Below, piece by piece: positions 26,576 through 36,017 of a DNA stretch of 64,000 nt. How positions within the stretch are numbered: the stretch's first letter is position 1; each line of letters begins with the position of its first letter. Under the pieces are notes generated by a model. It did no database searches and was not told the origin of the DNA. It saw only the letters and a program-made list of their open reading frames with translations. This DNA is from Advenella mimigardefordensis DPN7 (lineage in GTDB: Bacteria > Pseudomonadota > Gammaproteobacteria > Burkholderiales > Burkholderiaceae_B), in NCBI RefSeq assembly GCF_000521505.1, contig NZ_CP003915.1, positions 682,001-746,000 of the forward strand, given 5' to 3'. Made by a program: the position numbers and the translations under genes.

Positions 26576-28723
26576 ATGCAAACTGAATCTATGCCCGTTC
26601 AGGTAATGGGTATCGATGCCGGCGGCACGATGACCGATACCTTTTTCGTCAGCAGCGATGGGCGGTTCGTGGTGGGCAAGGCGCAAAGTAATCCAGGCGA
26701 CGAATCTCAGGCCATTTATGAATCATCGCAAGACGCGCTGGCTGCGTGGGGGCGCAGTGTCGAAGATGTCTATCCCGAACTGCTCACCTGCGTGTATTCA
26801 GGTACGGCGATGCTCAATCGCGTTGTGATGCGCAAGGGGCTGGATGTCGGCCTCATGTGCAATAAAGGGTTTGAAGATATCCATTCAATGGGCCGGGCGC
26901 TGCAAAGCTACCTCGGTTATGCGCTGGAGGATCGCATTCATCTGAATACCCACCGCTATGATGAACCGCTGGTGCCGCTTTCCCGTACACGCGGCGTTAC
27001 TGAGAGAACCGATGTACAGGGAAAAATCGTCATTCCCCTAAATGAAGACGAAGTGCGCTCGGCCACACGCGAGCTGGTCCGGAATGGCTCACAGGCTATC
27101 GTGATCAGTCTGTTGCAATCGCATAAAAACGGAACCAACGAGCAGCGCGCCCGTGATCTCTGCCTGGACGAACTTAAAAAACTGGGCAAAGAGATTCCCG
27201 TCTTTGCGACGATTGATTACTATCCGTCAAGAAAGGAAAGTCACCGCACCAATACGACCGTGCTCGAAGCTTATGCGGCAGAACCGTCACGCGCAACGCT
27301 CAAACGAGTCAGTGACCGTTTCAGGAAACATGGCGGCAAGTTCGATCTGCGGGTCATGGCTACGCATGGCGGCACCATTGGCTGGCGCGCCAAGGAACTG
27401 GCCCGCACGATTGTATCCGGTCCGATTGGCGGGGTGATCGGCTCCAAATATCTGGGCGAACTGCTCGGCTACGACAATATCGCGTGCAGTGATATTGGTG
27501 GTACCAGCTTTGACATGGCGCTCATCACCAAAGGCAATTTTGCCATCAAGTCGGACCCCGACATGGCGCGGCTGGTGCTGTCGTTGCCGCTGGTCGCGAT
27601 GGATTCGGTGGGTGCGGGTGCCGGCAGTTTTGTGCGTATCGATCCTTACAGCGGAGCCATCAAGCTCGGCCCCGATAGTGCCGGCTACCGTGTGGGTATG
27701 TGCTGGCCCGAAAGTGGCCTTGATACGGTGTCTGTGACCGATTGTCACGTGATTCTGGGCTATCTGAATACAGACAATTTCCTGGGCGGCGCGATCAAGC
27801 TTGACGTTGAACGCGCGCGTCGCTGCATGAAAGAGCAGATCGCCGATCCGCTGGGGCTGTCCGTCGAAGACGCGGCGTCCGGTGTGATTGAGTTGCTTGA
27901 CCTGCAACTGCGTGAATATACCCGCTCCATTATCAGTGCCAAGGGCTATAACCCGGCCGATTTCGTCTGCTTCTCCTATGGCGGGGCAGGCCCCGTTCAC
28001 ACCTATGGCTATACGGAAGGGCTGGGTTTTGAAGATGTCGTGGTGCCTGCCTGGGCCGCCGGCTTCTCTGCTTTTGGCTGCGCTTGTGCCGAGTACGAAT
28101 ACCGCTACGATAAAAGTGTGGACGTCGCCGTTCCTCCTACAGCCGGTGATGACGTCAAGATGGCCGCAGGCAAAACCCTGACTGAAGCCTGGGCCGAGCT
28201 GGCAGAAAAGGTAATCGAGGAGTTCATTATCAACGGCTTCAAGCGAGAAGATGTCTTGCTTCGTCCGGGTTATAGCATGCAGTATCTCGGTCAGCTGAAT
28301 GATCTTGAAATCGATTCTCCTATCAGTGCTGCGGCCACTGTGGCCGATTGGGAAAAACTGGTAGAGGCGTTTGATCAAACCTATGCGCGCGTTTACGCTA
28401 CCTCTGCCAGTTCGCCCGAACTCGGATTTGGTGTAACCAGTGCCATCATGCGTGGTAGCGTGGTGTCGAAAAAACCGGAGTTGCCGGAAGAGCCGCTAGT
28501 GGGGGAAACGCCGCCGCAAGAGGCATTGCTGGGCAAGCGGGCATTCTACCGACGCAAGCAGTGGGAGCAGGCCGATGTCTGGTCGATGGAAAAGCTGCAG
28601 GCAGGAAACCATATCGTTGGCCCTGCAGTGATCGAATCGGATTCGACCACATTTGTCGTGCCCAAAGGATTTGAAACCAGACTGGACACGCATCGCTTGT
28701 TCCATCTGAAAGAAATCAAATAG
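26576..28723 (+). CDS. acxA: Acetone carboxylase beta subunit
   Basis: Subunit of 715 aa of the HyuA/hydantoinase A family, with the ATP-binding acetate/sugar-kinase-type fold. Seen: VMGIDAGGTMTDTFFVSSDG at the start, the segment CSDIGGTSFDMALITKGNFA and the glycine-rich YGGAGPVHTYGYTEGLGF. Acetone carboxylase turns acetone and bicarbonate into acetoacetate with ATP hydrolysis to AMP and two phosphates. The size and gene order (A, B, C) match the acx operons of Xanthobacter and other bacteria. GGAGATA precedes the start. It is the first gene of the sigma-54-controlled operon. Confidence 0.93.
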   Translation: MQTESMPVQVMGIDAGGTMTDTFFVSSDGRFVVGKAQSNPGDESQAIYESSQDALAAWGRSVEDVYPELLTCVYSGTAMLNRVVMRKGLDVGLMCNKGFEDIHSMGRALQSYLGYALEDRIHLNTHRYDEPLVPLSRTRGVTERTDVQGKIVIPLNEDEVRSATRELVRNGSQAIVISLLQSHKNGTNEQRARDLCLDELKKLGKEIPVFATIDYYPSRKESHRTNTTVLEAYAAEPSRATLKRVSDRFRKHGGKFDLRVMATHGGTIGWRAKELARTIVSGPIGGVIGSKYLGELLGYDNIACSDIGGTSFDMALITKGNFAIKSDPDMARLVLSLPLVAMDSVGAGAGSFVRIDPYSGAIKLGPDSAGYRVGMCWPESGLDTVSVTDCHVILGYLNTDNFLGGAIKLDVERARRCMKEQIADPLGLSVEDAASGVIELLDLQLREYTRSIISAKGYNPADFVCFSYGGAGPVHTYGYTEGLGFEDVVVPAWAAGFSAFGCACAEYEYRYDKSVDVAVPPTAGDDVKMAAGKTLTEAWAELAEKVIEEFIINGFKREDVLLRPGYSMQYLGQLNDLEIDSPISAAATVADWEKLVEAFDQTYARVYATSASSPELGFGVTSAIMRGSVVSKKPELPEEPLVGETPPQEALLGKRAFYRRKQWEQADVWSMEKLQAGNHIVGPAVIESDSTTFVVPKGFETRLDTHRLFHLKEIK

Positions 28724-28739
28724 AAAACAGGAGACACAC

Positions 28740-31064
28740 ATGAATATGATGACCAAAAAAGTATTTGGTCCGGGGCAATTGCTGGGCAATGGCAAGACGC
28801 TGCGCGAGCATCGCGGGGAGGTACTGTCAAAAACCCGTGAGACCGGGTACTACAATGGCCTGACGAAACTGGCCCTGAAGGAAACGGACCCGATTCGCTA
28901 CGAGAAAATGTTTTCCCGGCTGCGCGGCGGACTGGTTCATGCCCGCGAAACCGCCAAGAAAATCGCGGCCTCTCCTATCGTGGAACAGGAAGGCGAACTG
29001 TGCTTTACGCTTTATAACGCGGCAGGCGATTGTATCCTCACTTCAACCGGCATTATTATCCACGTGGGTACCATGGGTGCGGCGATCAAGTATATGATCG
29101 AAAATGATTGGGAAGCGAACCCCGGTATCAATCCGGGTGACATGTTCACCAACAACGACTGCACCATTGGTAACGTTCACCCTTGCGATATTGCTACGAT
29201 TGTTCCCATTTTCTGGGCGGATCGGCTGGTAGGATGGGTGGGTGGCGTAACGCACGTGATCGATACCGGCTCCATCAGTCCGGGTTCCATGTCTACCGGG
29301 CAGACACAGCGATTTGGCGATGGGTATATGACCACCTGCCGCAAGACGGGCGTCAATGATCAACCTATGCGCGACTGGCTGCATGAAAGCCAGCGCTCAA
29401 CCCGCACGCCGAAGTACCTGATTCTGGATGAACGTACCCGGATTGCCGGCTGCCATATGATTCGGGCGCTGGTCGAGGAAGTGATTGAAAGCGAAGGTGT
29501 CGAGGCATTTGAAAAGTTTGCCTACGAAATCATCGAAGAAGGGCGTCGCGGGCTGCGCCAGCGGCTCAAAGACATGACCATTCCCGGCGTGTATCGTAAG
29601 GTGGCGTTTGTTGACGTGCCCTATGACCATGAGGATGTGAACCTCACCTCGTCCTACGCCAAGATGAATACCATCATGCACGCCCCTACCGAACTCACCA
29701 TTCGTCCGGATGCCTCGTGGCGCATGAGCTTCGAAGGTGGCAGCCGCTGGTGCTGGCATAGCTTCAATGCCAATCAGGTGGCGTTCACCAGCGGGATCTG
29801 GGTGATGCTGACCCAGACGCTGGTGCCCACCCAACGGATTAACGACGGTGCTTATTACGCTACCGAGTTTCATATTCCGAAAGGAACCTGGATGAATCCG
29901 GATGACCGTCGTACCGCTCATTCCGACGCCTGGCATTACCTCGTTTCTGCCTGGACCGGCATGTGGCGCGCCATGAGTCAGTCCTATTTCAGCCGTGGCT
30001 ATCTGGAGGAGGTCAATGCCGGTAACGGTAATACCAGTAACTGGCTGCAGGGCGGCGGGATCAACCAGGACGGCGAGATTCATGCTGTCAATAGTTTCGA
30101 GACGGCGGCAACCGGCACCGGCGCCTGCGCAGTGAAGGATGGACTGAACCACGCTGCCGCAGTATGGAATCCCGAAGGCGATATGGGCGATATCGAAATC
30201 TGGGAAATGGCAGAGCCACTGCTGTTCATGGGGCGTAATGTCAAATGTAATTCCGGTGGCTATGGCAAGTATCGCGGCGGTTGCGGTCTGGAAACCCTGC
30301 GTATGGTCTGGCATGCACAGGATTGGACCATGTTCTTTTCTGGCAACGGCTATATGAACAGTGACTGGGGTCTGATGGGCGGTTATCCTGCTGCCAGCGG
30401 TTACCGCTTCGAAGCACACCATACCGGTTTGAAAGATCGCATTGCCAATCGCCAGTCACTGCCGCTGGGTGCAGATGCCAATCCCAATTCGCCGCTATAT
30501 GAGCAGCATCTGAACGAGGGTGCGGTGGTCAAACGCGACAAGCAATGCATGACAACCGAAACCGTCTTCGATGATCATGATCTGTATCTGAATTACATTC
30601 GTGGTGGCCCGGGATTTGGCGATCCTCTGGATCGTGAGCCACAGGCCATTGCCCGGGATCTCAACAGCCGATTCGTTTTGCCTGAATACGCTGAACGTGT
30701 TTATGGAGCGGTCATTGCCAAGGATGAAGCTGGCGTATGGACGATCGACGAGGATAAAACCATCGCGCGGCGTAAGGAGATCCGTCAGGCGCGGCTGAAA
30801 CGCGCCGTGCCGGTACGCGACTGGATGAAACAGGAGCGCGAACGGATTATCGCCAAAGACGCCTCATTGCCGGTACGTCATATGTACTCCACCAGCTTCG
30901 GGCTGAGCGAGAAATTTACCAACGAATTCAAATCGTTCTGGGATCTGCCAGCCGATTGGTCGTTGCCCGAATCCGAACTGGGCGTGCCCTCCTTTGGCGC
31001 GAAGTATCGCAACGATCTATCCGAGATGCCCGATGTTCGTACCGTTGTGCTGGTAGAAGAGTAA
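28740..31064 (+). CDS. acxB: Acetone carboxylase alpha subunit
   Basis: Subunit of 774 aa of the HyuB/hydantoinase B family. It resembles the large alpha subunit, which carries the manganese site where acetone is carboxylated. Seen: SPIVEQEGELCFTLYNAAGD and the region around NPGDMFTNNDCTIGNVHPCD, rich in Asp, Asn and His. Many His residues near TGSISPG and SNWLQGGGINQ add to the match. GGAGACACAC lies before the start, 16 bases after acxA. It is the second gene of the operon. Confidence 0.93.
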   Translation: MNMMTKKVFGPGQLLGNGKTLREHRGEVLSKTRETGYYNGLTKLALKETDPIRYEKMFSRLRGGLVHARETAKKIAASPIVEQEGELCFTLYNAAGDCILTSTGIIIHVGTMGAAIKYMIENDWEANPGINPGDMFTNNDCTIGNVHPCDIATIVPIFWADRLVGWVGGVTHVIDTGSISPGSMSTGQTQRFGDGYMTTCRKTGVNDQPMRDWLHESQRSTRTPKYLILDERTRIAGCHMIRALVEEVIESEGVEAFEKFAYEIIEEGRRGLRQRLKDMTIPGVYRKVAFVDVPYDHEDVNLTSSYAKMNTIMHAPTELTIRPDASWRMSFEGGSRWCWHSFNANQVAFTSGIWVMLTQTLVPTQRINDGAYYATEFHIPKGTWMNPDDRRTAHSDAWHYLVSAWTGMWRAMSQSYFSRGYLEEVNAGNGNTSNWLQGGGINQDGEIHAVNSFETAATGTGACAVKDGLNHAAAVWNPEGDMGDIEIWEMAEPLLFMGRNVKCNSGGYGKYRGGCGLETLRMVWHAQDWTMFFSGNGYMNSDWGLMGGYPAASGYRFEAHHTGLKDRIANRQSLPLGADANPNSPLYEQHLNEGAVVKRDKQCMTTETVFDDHDLYLNYIRGGPGFGDPLDREPQAIARDLNSRFVLPEYAERVYGAVIAKDEAGVWTIDEDKTIARRKEIRQARLKRAVPVRDWMKQERERIIAKDASLPVRHMYSTSFGLSEKFTNEFKSFWDLPADWSLPESELGVPSFGAKYRNDLSEMPDVRTVVLVEE

Positions 31065-31119
31065 TTGGCAGGGACCGGCGCCAGGTTCGCCGGTCCCGCT
31101 ACAAAACGATTGGAGATAA

Positions 31120-31629
31120 ATGATGTCAGTTTATACAAAGGAACAGGTCAGCAATCTGGTTGACGGAAAACTTGATTGGGACACCACCTTGCGCATGTTG
31201 CAGATGCCCAAGGACAAGGAACGCTTTGAAATGTACCGCGAGGTGTTGCAATCCAAAATGTCATGGGCAGATGAAATCATTCTGCCGCTGGGGCCGCATC
31301 TGCATATCGTGCGCTCGGCAAAAACAGGTGAATGGATTACCAAATGTGAGTGCGGACATGAATTTTGCGCCTACGACAAGAACTGGAAACTGGAGGCAGC
31401 GATTTTCGTGCGCGATACGCCGCAAGCGATGGAAGAGGTGTATCCACTTCTCATGGCGCCTGACACGCAATGGCAAGTCTATCGGGAATATTATTGCCCC
31501 GATTGCGGTGTCATGCTGGATGTGGAAGCGCCCACACCCTGGTATCCCGTGATTCACGATTTTTCGCCGGACATCGAGGCGTTCTATAAAGACTGGCTTG
31601 GGTTGCCTGTGCCGAAGAAAGGCAAATAG
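31120..31629 (+). CDS. acxC: Acetone carboxylase gamma subunit
   Basis: Small subunit of 169 aa, matching the roughly 19.6-kDa gamma chain. Two cysteine groups, CECGHEFC and YYCPDCGVML, suggest a zinc-ribbon-type metal site, and the C-terminal WYPVIHDFSPDIEAFYKDWL is typical of the family. GGAGATAA sits before ATG 31120 and ATG 31123; the second gives better spacing. It completes the alpha2-beta2-gamma2 complex. Confidence 0.93.
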   Translation: MMSVYTKEQVSNLVDGKLDWDTTLRMLQMPKDKERFEMYREVLQSKMSWADEIILPLGPHLHIVRSAKTGEWITKCECGHEFCAYDKNWKLEAAIFVRDTPQAMEEVYPLLMAPDTQWQVYREYYCPDCGVMLDVEAPTPWYPVIHDFSPDIEAFYKDWLGLPVPKKGK

Positions 31630-31643
31630 CCTGGCATAGTTAA

Positions 31644-31678
31644 CCGGAGCGGGCTGGCGCTGCTCCGCTCCGCTCCGG
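31644..31678. terminator. Possible hairpin directly after acxC
   Basis: CCGGAGCG pairs perfectly with CGCTCCGG across a 19-base loop, starting 15 bases after the acxC stop. The GC-rich stem could slow or end acxABC transcription. It has no T-run, so a factor-independent terminator is unproven. Confidence 0.45.
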
Positions 31679-31716
31679 CTTCCTGCGCCTGCGTGTATTA
31701 AATACGTTTGTAAACA

Positions 31717-31769
31717 CCAGGGCCCTATCACGCATGCTATGTGGTTAGCATTTTGTGATAGGGCCCTGG
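31717..31769. other. Long perfect hairpin between acxC and the GntP gene
   Basis: CCAGGGCCCTATCAC (31717-31731) pairs with GTGATAGGGCCCTGG (31755-31769) over 15 bases without mismatch. Inside the 23-base loop, ATGCTA (31734-31739) pairs with TAGCAT (31746-31751). There is no T-run after either arm. It lies between convergent genes, so a bidirectional terminator or RNA-stabilising structure is likely; a mobile repeat relic is possible. Confidence 0.6.
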
Positions 31770-31922
31770 GTTATGCGGTGTTTCTGCAGAGTGCAGTTCG
31801 ATCGATCAGCTTAGTGTGTGGAACAATTTGCTGGACAACTTGTCGGTTGCGCTTGCGACCGGTACCGACGCGGTTGCTTTGTCGGGTCGGGTACGGCCAT
31901 TAACACTGTCTGCCGTTTGTCT

Positions 31923-33281
31923 TCACAGTAAAACCAGGCTAAGCAGCCATATTGTTATCATCCCAACGACACCCTGAATCAGCGTGGCTACGGTCTGGGC
32001 ATAATAGGCAGTTGAAACGCGCATGCGGCTGAACTGAGTCACTACCCAGAAGAAACTGTCGTTGGCGTGGGATACAGTCATGCCACCAGCGCCAATGGCC
32101 ATCACAGTCAGCACACGTCCCATTTCGCTATCCAGGCCCAGTTGGCCGAGCATCGGCGCGACCAGCGCTGAAGTGGTGACCAGTGCAACGGTGGTTGAAC
32201 CCTGAGCGGTTTTGAGCGCAGCCGAAACGATAAAGGGCATGAACAGCCCAATGCCCATGGCCGATAAGGTGGTGCCGATATAGTCACCCAGTGGCGTTAC
32301 TTTGAGAATTGCGCCAAATGCACCACCAGCACCCGTGATCAGCAGAATCGGTGCCGCAGAAGTCAGCCCTTCGGCCACATAGTCATGGAACTGCTGGCGT
32401 TTGCCTGAGCCTTTGAGCAGGAACATGGCAGAGATCATGCCCGCGAGCAGCGCGACGACAGGATGTCCCAGGAACAGCAGGATATTGGCAAACGTGCCTT
32501 CACCAAATGGCTTGCTGGGGAAAGCAACGACCGAGCCAATGCAGATCAGGATGATAGGCAGGAAGATGGGAGTGAACGCCTGCGTTGCGCTGGGCAGTAC
32601 ACCATATTCTTCGCGGGTTTTCATCAGCTCCTGATTCGGACCGGTAGCCACCACCGGTGCTTCCAGTTCAATGTCTTTTTTCAGGAAAATATTAGCCCAG
32701 AACAAACCGGCCAGCGCCGTCACTGCAGCAACCACCAGCCCCACCAGAATCACCAGACCCAGATTGTCGCCCAGACCCAGATTACCGGCAGCTGCGATGG
32801 GCCCGGGTGTTGGCGGTACGAAGGTATGTGTTGCATACAAACCGGTTGCCAGTGCCACGCTCATGGCGATCAGCGAGACATTCATGCGTTTTGCAATCGC
32901 TTCTTTCAGCGAGTTCAGAATGACGTAGCCTGAATCGCAAAATACGGGAATCGAAACCAGATAGCCAATAACAGACATGGTCAATGTGGGGAAGCGATTG
33001 CCCAGCAGTTTGATGATGCTGTCGGCCATTGTAATGGCGGCGCCGGTTTTTTCCAGAATGACACCGATGATGGTGCCCAGTACAATCACAATCCCGATAC
33101 TGCCCATGATGCCACCAAAGCCGGTGGTAATGTGTTTGACAATATCCAGCAGCGGCACCTGATACATGAAGCCGCCGATAAATGCCGCCGCAAGCAGGGC
33201 CAGAAATGGATGGAGTTTGAGTTTGGTTGTTGCCAGGACGATCAGCGCGATCAATATGGCAAGAATGGCGACCAGGTACAT
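31923..33281 (-). CDS. GntP-family permease
   Basis: Secondary transporter of 452 aa with 12 or more hydrophobic helices. It belongs to the gluconate:H+ symporter family, whose members carry gluconate, D-serine, fructuronate or related hydroxy acids. Seen: TGFGGIMGSIGIVIVLGTII, VIGYLVSIPVFCDSGYVILN, FVPPTPGPIAAAGNLG and the late AMGIGLFMPFIVSAALKTAQ. It is convergent with acxABC and stands alone, with no sugar kinase beside it, so the substrate is open. The start is ATG 33281; a weak GGA lies upstream. Confidence 0.87.
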   Translation of the reverse strand: MYLVAILAILIALIVLATTKLKLHPFLALLAAAFIGGFMYQVPLLDIVKHITTGFGGIMGSIGIVIVLGTIIGVILEKTGAAITMADSIIKLLGNRFPTLTMSVIGYLVSIPVFCDSGYVILNSLKEAIAKRMNVSLIAMSVALATGLYATHTFVPPTPGPIAAAGNLGLGDNLGLVILVGLVVAAVTALAGLFWANIFLKKDIELEAPVVATGPNQELMKTREEYGVLPSATQAFTPIFLPIILICIGSVVAFPSKPFGEGTFANILLFLGHPVVALLAGMISAMFLLKGSGKRQQFHDYVAEGLTSAAPILLITGAGGAFGAILKVTPLGDYIGTTLSAMGIGLFMPFIVSAALKTAQGSTTVALVTTSALVAPMLGQLGLDSEMGRVLTVMAIGAGGMTVSHANDSFFWVVTQFSRMRVSTAYYAQTVATLIQGVVGMITIWLLSLVLL

Positions 33282-33753
33282 TTCAGTTGTCCTAATTCAA
33301 TTGCTATTAAAGATTTAGATAGAGTACAGAATAATCCGGCGATTGTATCTTAATTTTTCCTGAATTCTGTATCTGGCCGGCGTGCCGGCGCACATGGCGG
33401 CCAGACTAAAACTGGCGTTTTAATTACGATCTCGCTATCTGGGGAACCCACAGTAACGCTGGTTTTATCGTATGGAAAGTGGAGACGGGAGACGGGAGAC
33501 GGGAGACGGGAGACGGGTGAGTTGGAGGCTGATGGCGCAGTGACGTCCGCTATCCGATTGGAGGGCGGCGGCTCGTCAGAAAAAGTAAAGGCTATTAAGA
33601 AAAACTGGCTTGCCAGTCGTGGGTGGCTTGTTCACAATGATGACAGTCTAGCGGTCGCCGTAGTTGTGCAGGGTTGTTGGCGATGGCCGGTATCGCAGAC
33701 GGCGACTGCAACGCGATGCGGTGCAGTATTATCGAGGTCGTTCAGGAAAAAGC
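33282..33753. other. Divergent intergenic region holding a heptamer repeat
   Basis: About 470 bases lie between the divergent GntP and EamA genes. Apart from the GGAGACG tandem repeat at 33481-33515, I see no RNA gene and no convincing ORF; the plus-strand frame at 33522-33866 overlaps the EamA gene and has no recognisable content. Promoters for both genes must lie here. Confidence 0.4.
33481..33515. repeat. Five tandem copies of GGAGACG
   Basis: Five perfect seven-base units in a row, followed by GG. The tract is non-coding and lies about 240 bases before the EamA gene. Such short perfect tracts can change copy number by slippage; the close match of the unit to a ribosome-binding sequence may be coincidence. 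Confidence 0.9.
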
Positions 33754-34734
33754 ATGTTAGAAAATACAAAAAAGGAAAACGCAGGTCAGCTTCAACTGAT
33801 ATTGGGGATGGCCATGTCGGGCACGATAGGGCTGTTCGTTGTCTGGTCTGGTCAGAATCCCTTTAACGTGGGGTTCTGGCGCTGTCTGGTTGGCGGGCTG
33901 TGCCTGCTGCTGTTCTGCTTTGCCAAAGGATATCTGAAGCTGGCGCATGTATCACGGTTGCAATGGGTCTTGCTGGCGGTCAGCGGCGTAGTGCTGGTCT
34001 TGAACTGGGCTGCGCTGTTTGCTTCGTATCTGCACGCGGGCATCGGGGTTGGGACGGTTATCTATAATACGCAGCCGTTTTTTCTGTTGCTGGCCGGACC
34101 GTTGATGTTCGGCGAGCGCATTACGCTTAAACAGGTGCTGTTGGCCATGCTGGCTTTTGGCGGGGTGATTCTGATTGTGTTGCCTGCTTTGTTTGGGGTG
34201 AAAGTGGATCTGCTGTTCCTGCAGGGCGCCGGTTTTGCCTTGCTGGCAGCCATCCTGTATTCAGGCCTGACCATTGTGACCAAAAAACTGACCGGCATCA
34301 AACCCCATGTCGTGGCTATGTGCCAATTGGGCGTGGGCCTGGTCTTCCTGGCGCCGATTATGGCGTTTGACCAGATGCCGCAGACTTCAACGCAGTGGCT
34401 GTGTGTGGTTGTGCTTGGGGTATTTCATACCTTCCTGATGTATATCCTGATCTACTCTGCGTATCAATCGTTGCCAGTGGGAAAAATTGCCATTCTGTCC
34501 TACGTTTATCCGGTAGTGGCAGTCATAGCGGATTATTTTGCTTTCGGCCATGAAGTGGGCGGCTGGCAATGGCTGGGCATTGTGATGATTATTGTTGCCG
34601 GCGTGGCGAATGCTCGTCAGGCGGGGGTAAAAAGACAAGCGCCGGATCCGCTGTCGAAAAGTAAACCGTTGACGCAGGATGCGGTTGCACGTGATGTGAG
34701 CGCCAACGGTTTGGCGCGAACACAGTCGCAATAA
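33754..34734 (+). CDS. EamA/DMT-family transporter (drug/metabolite exporter)
   Basis: Membrane protein of 326 aa with ten hydrophobic helices in two EamA repeats, the first around GMAMSGTIGLFVVWSGQNPF, the second around LQGAGFALLAAILYSGLTIV and ending at QWLGIVMIIVAGVANARQAG. A polar tail of about 35 residues follows. ATG 33754 (MLENTKKEN) with CAGGAAA upstream is preferred to an open frame reaching 33664. Members export amino acids, metabolites or drugs. It converges with a LysR gene. Confidence 0.85.
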   Translation: MLENTKKENAGQLQLILGMAMSGTIGLFVVWSGQNPFNVGFWRCLVGGLCLLLFCFAKGYLKLAHVSRLQWVLLAVSGVVLVLNWAALFASYLHAGIGVGTVIYNTQPFFLLLAGPLMFGERITLKQVLLAMLAFGGVILIVLPALFGVKVDLLFLQGAGFALLAAILYSGLTIVTKKLTGIKPHVVAMCQLGVGLVFLAPIMAFDQMPQTSTQWLCVVVLGVFHTFLMYILIYSAYQSLPVGKIAILSYVYPVVAVIADYFAFGHEVGGWQWLGIVMIIVAGVANARQAGVKRQAPDPLSKSKPLTQDAVARDVSANGLARTQSQ

Positions 34735-34810
34735 ACAACCTTCCAGCAGCGGCCGGTATCTGCACAAATAAGAATATGGGTTCTGCCCACGCCGCGCCTG
34801 GAGTGCCCGG

Positions 34811-35758
34811 TTACCGATCAGAAAAAGCCGATGACCGGGTGTGGTGCTGCGCCTGATATGTCGCCGCTTCCTGTAGCAGCCACTGCCGAAACTTTTGTGC
34901 CCCTTCGGACAGGCCCGCCAATGACGGCCCCAGCAGAAAGTATCCCAGTTCGGAGTGCAATGTAAGCGGGTCCAGCACGATCAGCTTTTGCTCTTTGAGC
35001 AATGAATCCAGCAGTACCAGTCGCCCCAGTAACATACCCTGATGAGCAAGGGTGGCGTCCACTGACAGGCCCGAGTCGGTATAGGTGATGCGGTTTTCCG
35101 GCAACGTGGCGTCGGGCGCTTTCGCGTGCAGCCATTCGCGCCAGGTCACATCCTGATCGTCACCGCCCAGCATGCCCCGGTCGCCGATTAATGGCAGGCG
35201 GGCGAAGTCGCCCGATTCGATCAGCGGCGCCCACGCCGGATACTGTCTTGGTGTACAGACAGCCTGATGCGCTTCCTTCATAAGGCTGTCGCATAGTGGT
35301 GTTTCGTAATGACCTTTGCCATAGCGGATGGCCAGATCCAGATCATCAAAGGTGAAATCAATTAATTTTGAGGAACTGTCTATATCCAGCCGGATACCTG
35401 GGTGCTGCCGAAAGAACGCCGGCAGGCGCGGATTAAGCCAGAAGCGTGCGAACGAAGGCAGTACGCTGATGCGCACCAGCATGGGGTCGCGCGGATGATG
35501 AAAGGACGCGGCCAGCAGATCAAACGCCTGAGATAGTTTGGGTAAGGCATCGCGTCCGCTTGCGGTCAGTACGATCCCGCTGCGTGACTGAGTGATAACG
35601 CGCTGGCCAAGGTGATGTTCGAGCTGTTTAATCTGCTGGCTTATCGCCGAGGCGGTGACATGCAGCTCCCTGGCCGCGAGCGCCATGGATTTAAGACGCG
35701 CAGTGGCCTCGAATGCCTTGAGGCTGTTCAGGGGAGGAAGCGGCTGGCGGATTTTCAA
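34811..35758 (-). CDS. LysR-family transcriptional regulator, GcvA-like
   Basis: Regulator of 315 aa. The winged helix reads PLPPLNSLKAFEATARLKSM, AARELHVTASAISQQIKQLE and LGQRVITQSRSG. Then follows an effector domain with YGKGHYETPLCDSL, the layout of the GcvA subgroup. It is convergent with the EamA transporter; its own promoter side faces the repeat-rich gap before putP, so no divergent target gene adjoins it. Target and effector are unknown. Confidence 0.88.
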   Translation of the reverse strand: MKIRQPLPPLNSLKAFEATARLKSMALAARELHVTASAISQQIKQLEHHLGQRVITQSRSGIVLTASGRDALPKLSQAFDLLAASFHHPRDPMLVRISVLPSFARFWLNPRLPAFFRQHPGIRLDIDSSSKLIDFTFDDLDLAIRYGKGHYETPLCDSLMKEAHQAVCTPRQYPAWAPLIESGDFARLPLIGDRGMLGGDDQDVTWREWLHAKAPDATLPENRITYTDSGLSVDATLAHQGMLLGRLVLLDSLLKEQKLIVLDPLTLHSELGYFLLGPSLAGLSEGAQKFRQWLLQEAATYQAQHHTRSSAFSDR

Positions 35759-36017
35759 GCTGGACCTTGAGGATGCAGGTGTTCGGATTGATCGGGTATA
35801 GTCGATTGTAGGGCTTAACCGGTCATTTGCCGACAGGATTCGTGCAAATCACTGATTATGTTGTACAAAGCGTACGTGTTCGGCGTTGGTATCAGAAAAA
35901 TGGCACAAGAAGACGCGTGCGCCATGACACGCTGTATGCCTGTCCGGTGGGTAGGTGGGCAGAAGTGTCCGGTGCGCCAGCATTCACATTGCGGCAGGGC
36001 AGGGAACCCGACAGACA

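Noticed and set aside
27287..28378. A 363-residue open frame opposite acxA
   Set aside because: It has low-complexity His/Arg-rich content and no family features; acxA on the other strand is certain.
29397..30422. A 341-residue open frame opposite acxB
   Set aside because: It is a shadow of acxB, with no ribosome site and no known domain.
33522..33866. A 114-residue frame before the EamA gene
   Set aside because: It begins in the repeat-containing gap, overlaps the EamA gene in another frame and lacks any recognisable domain.
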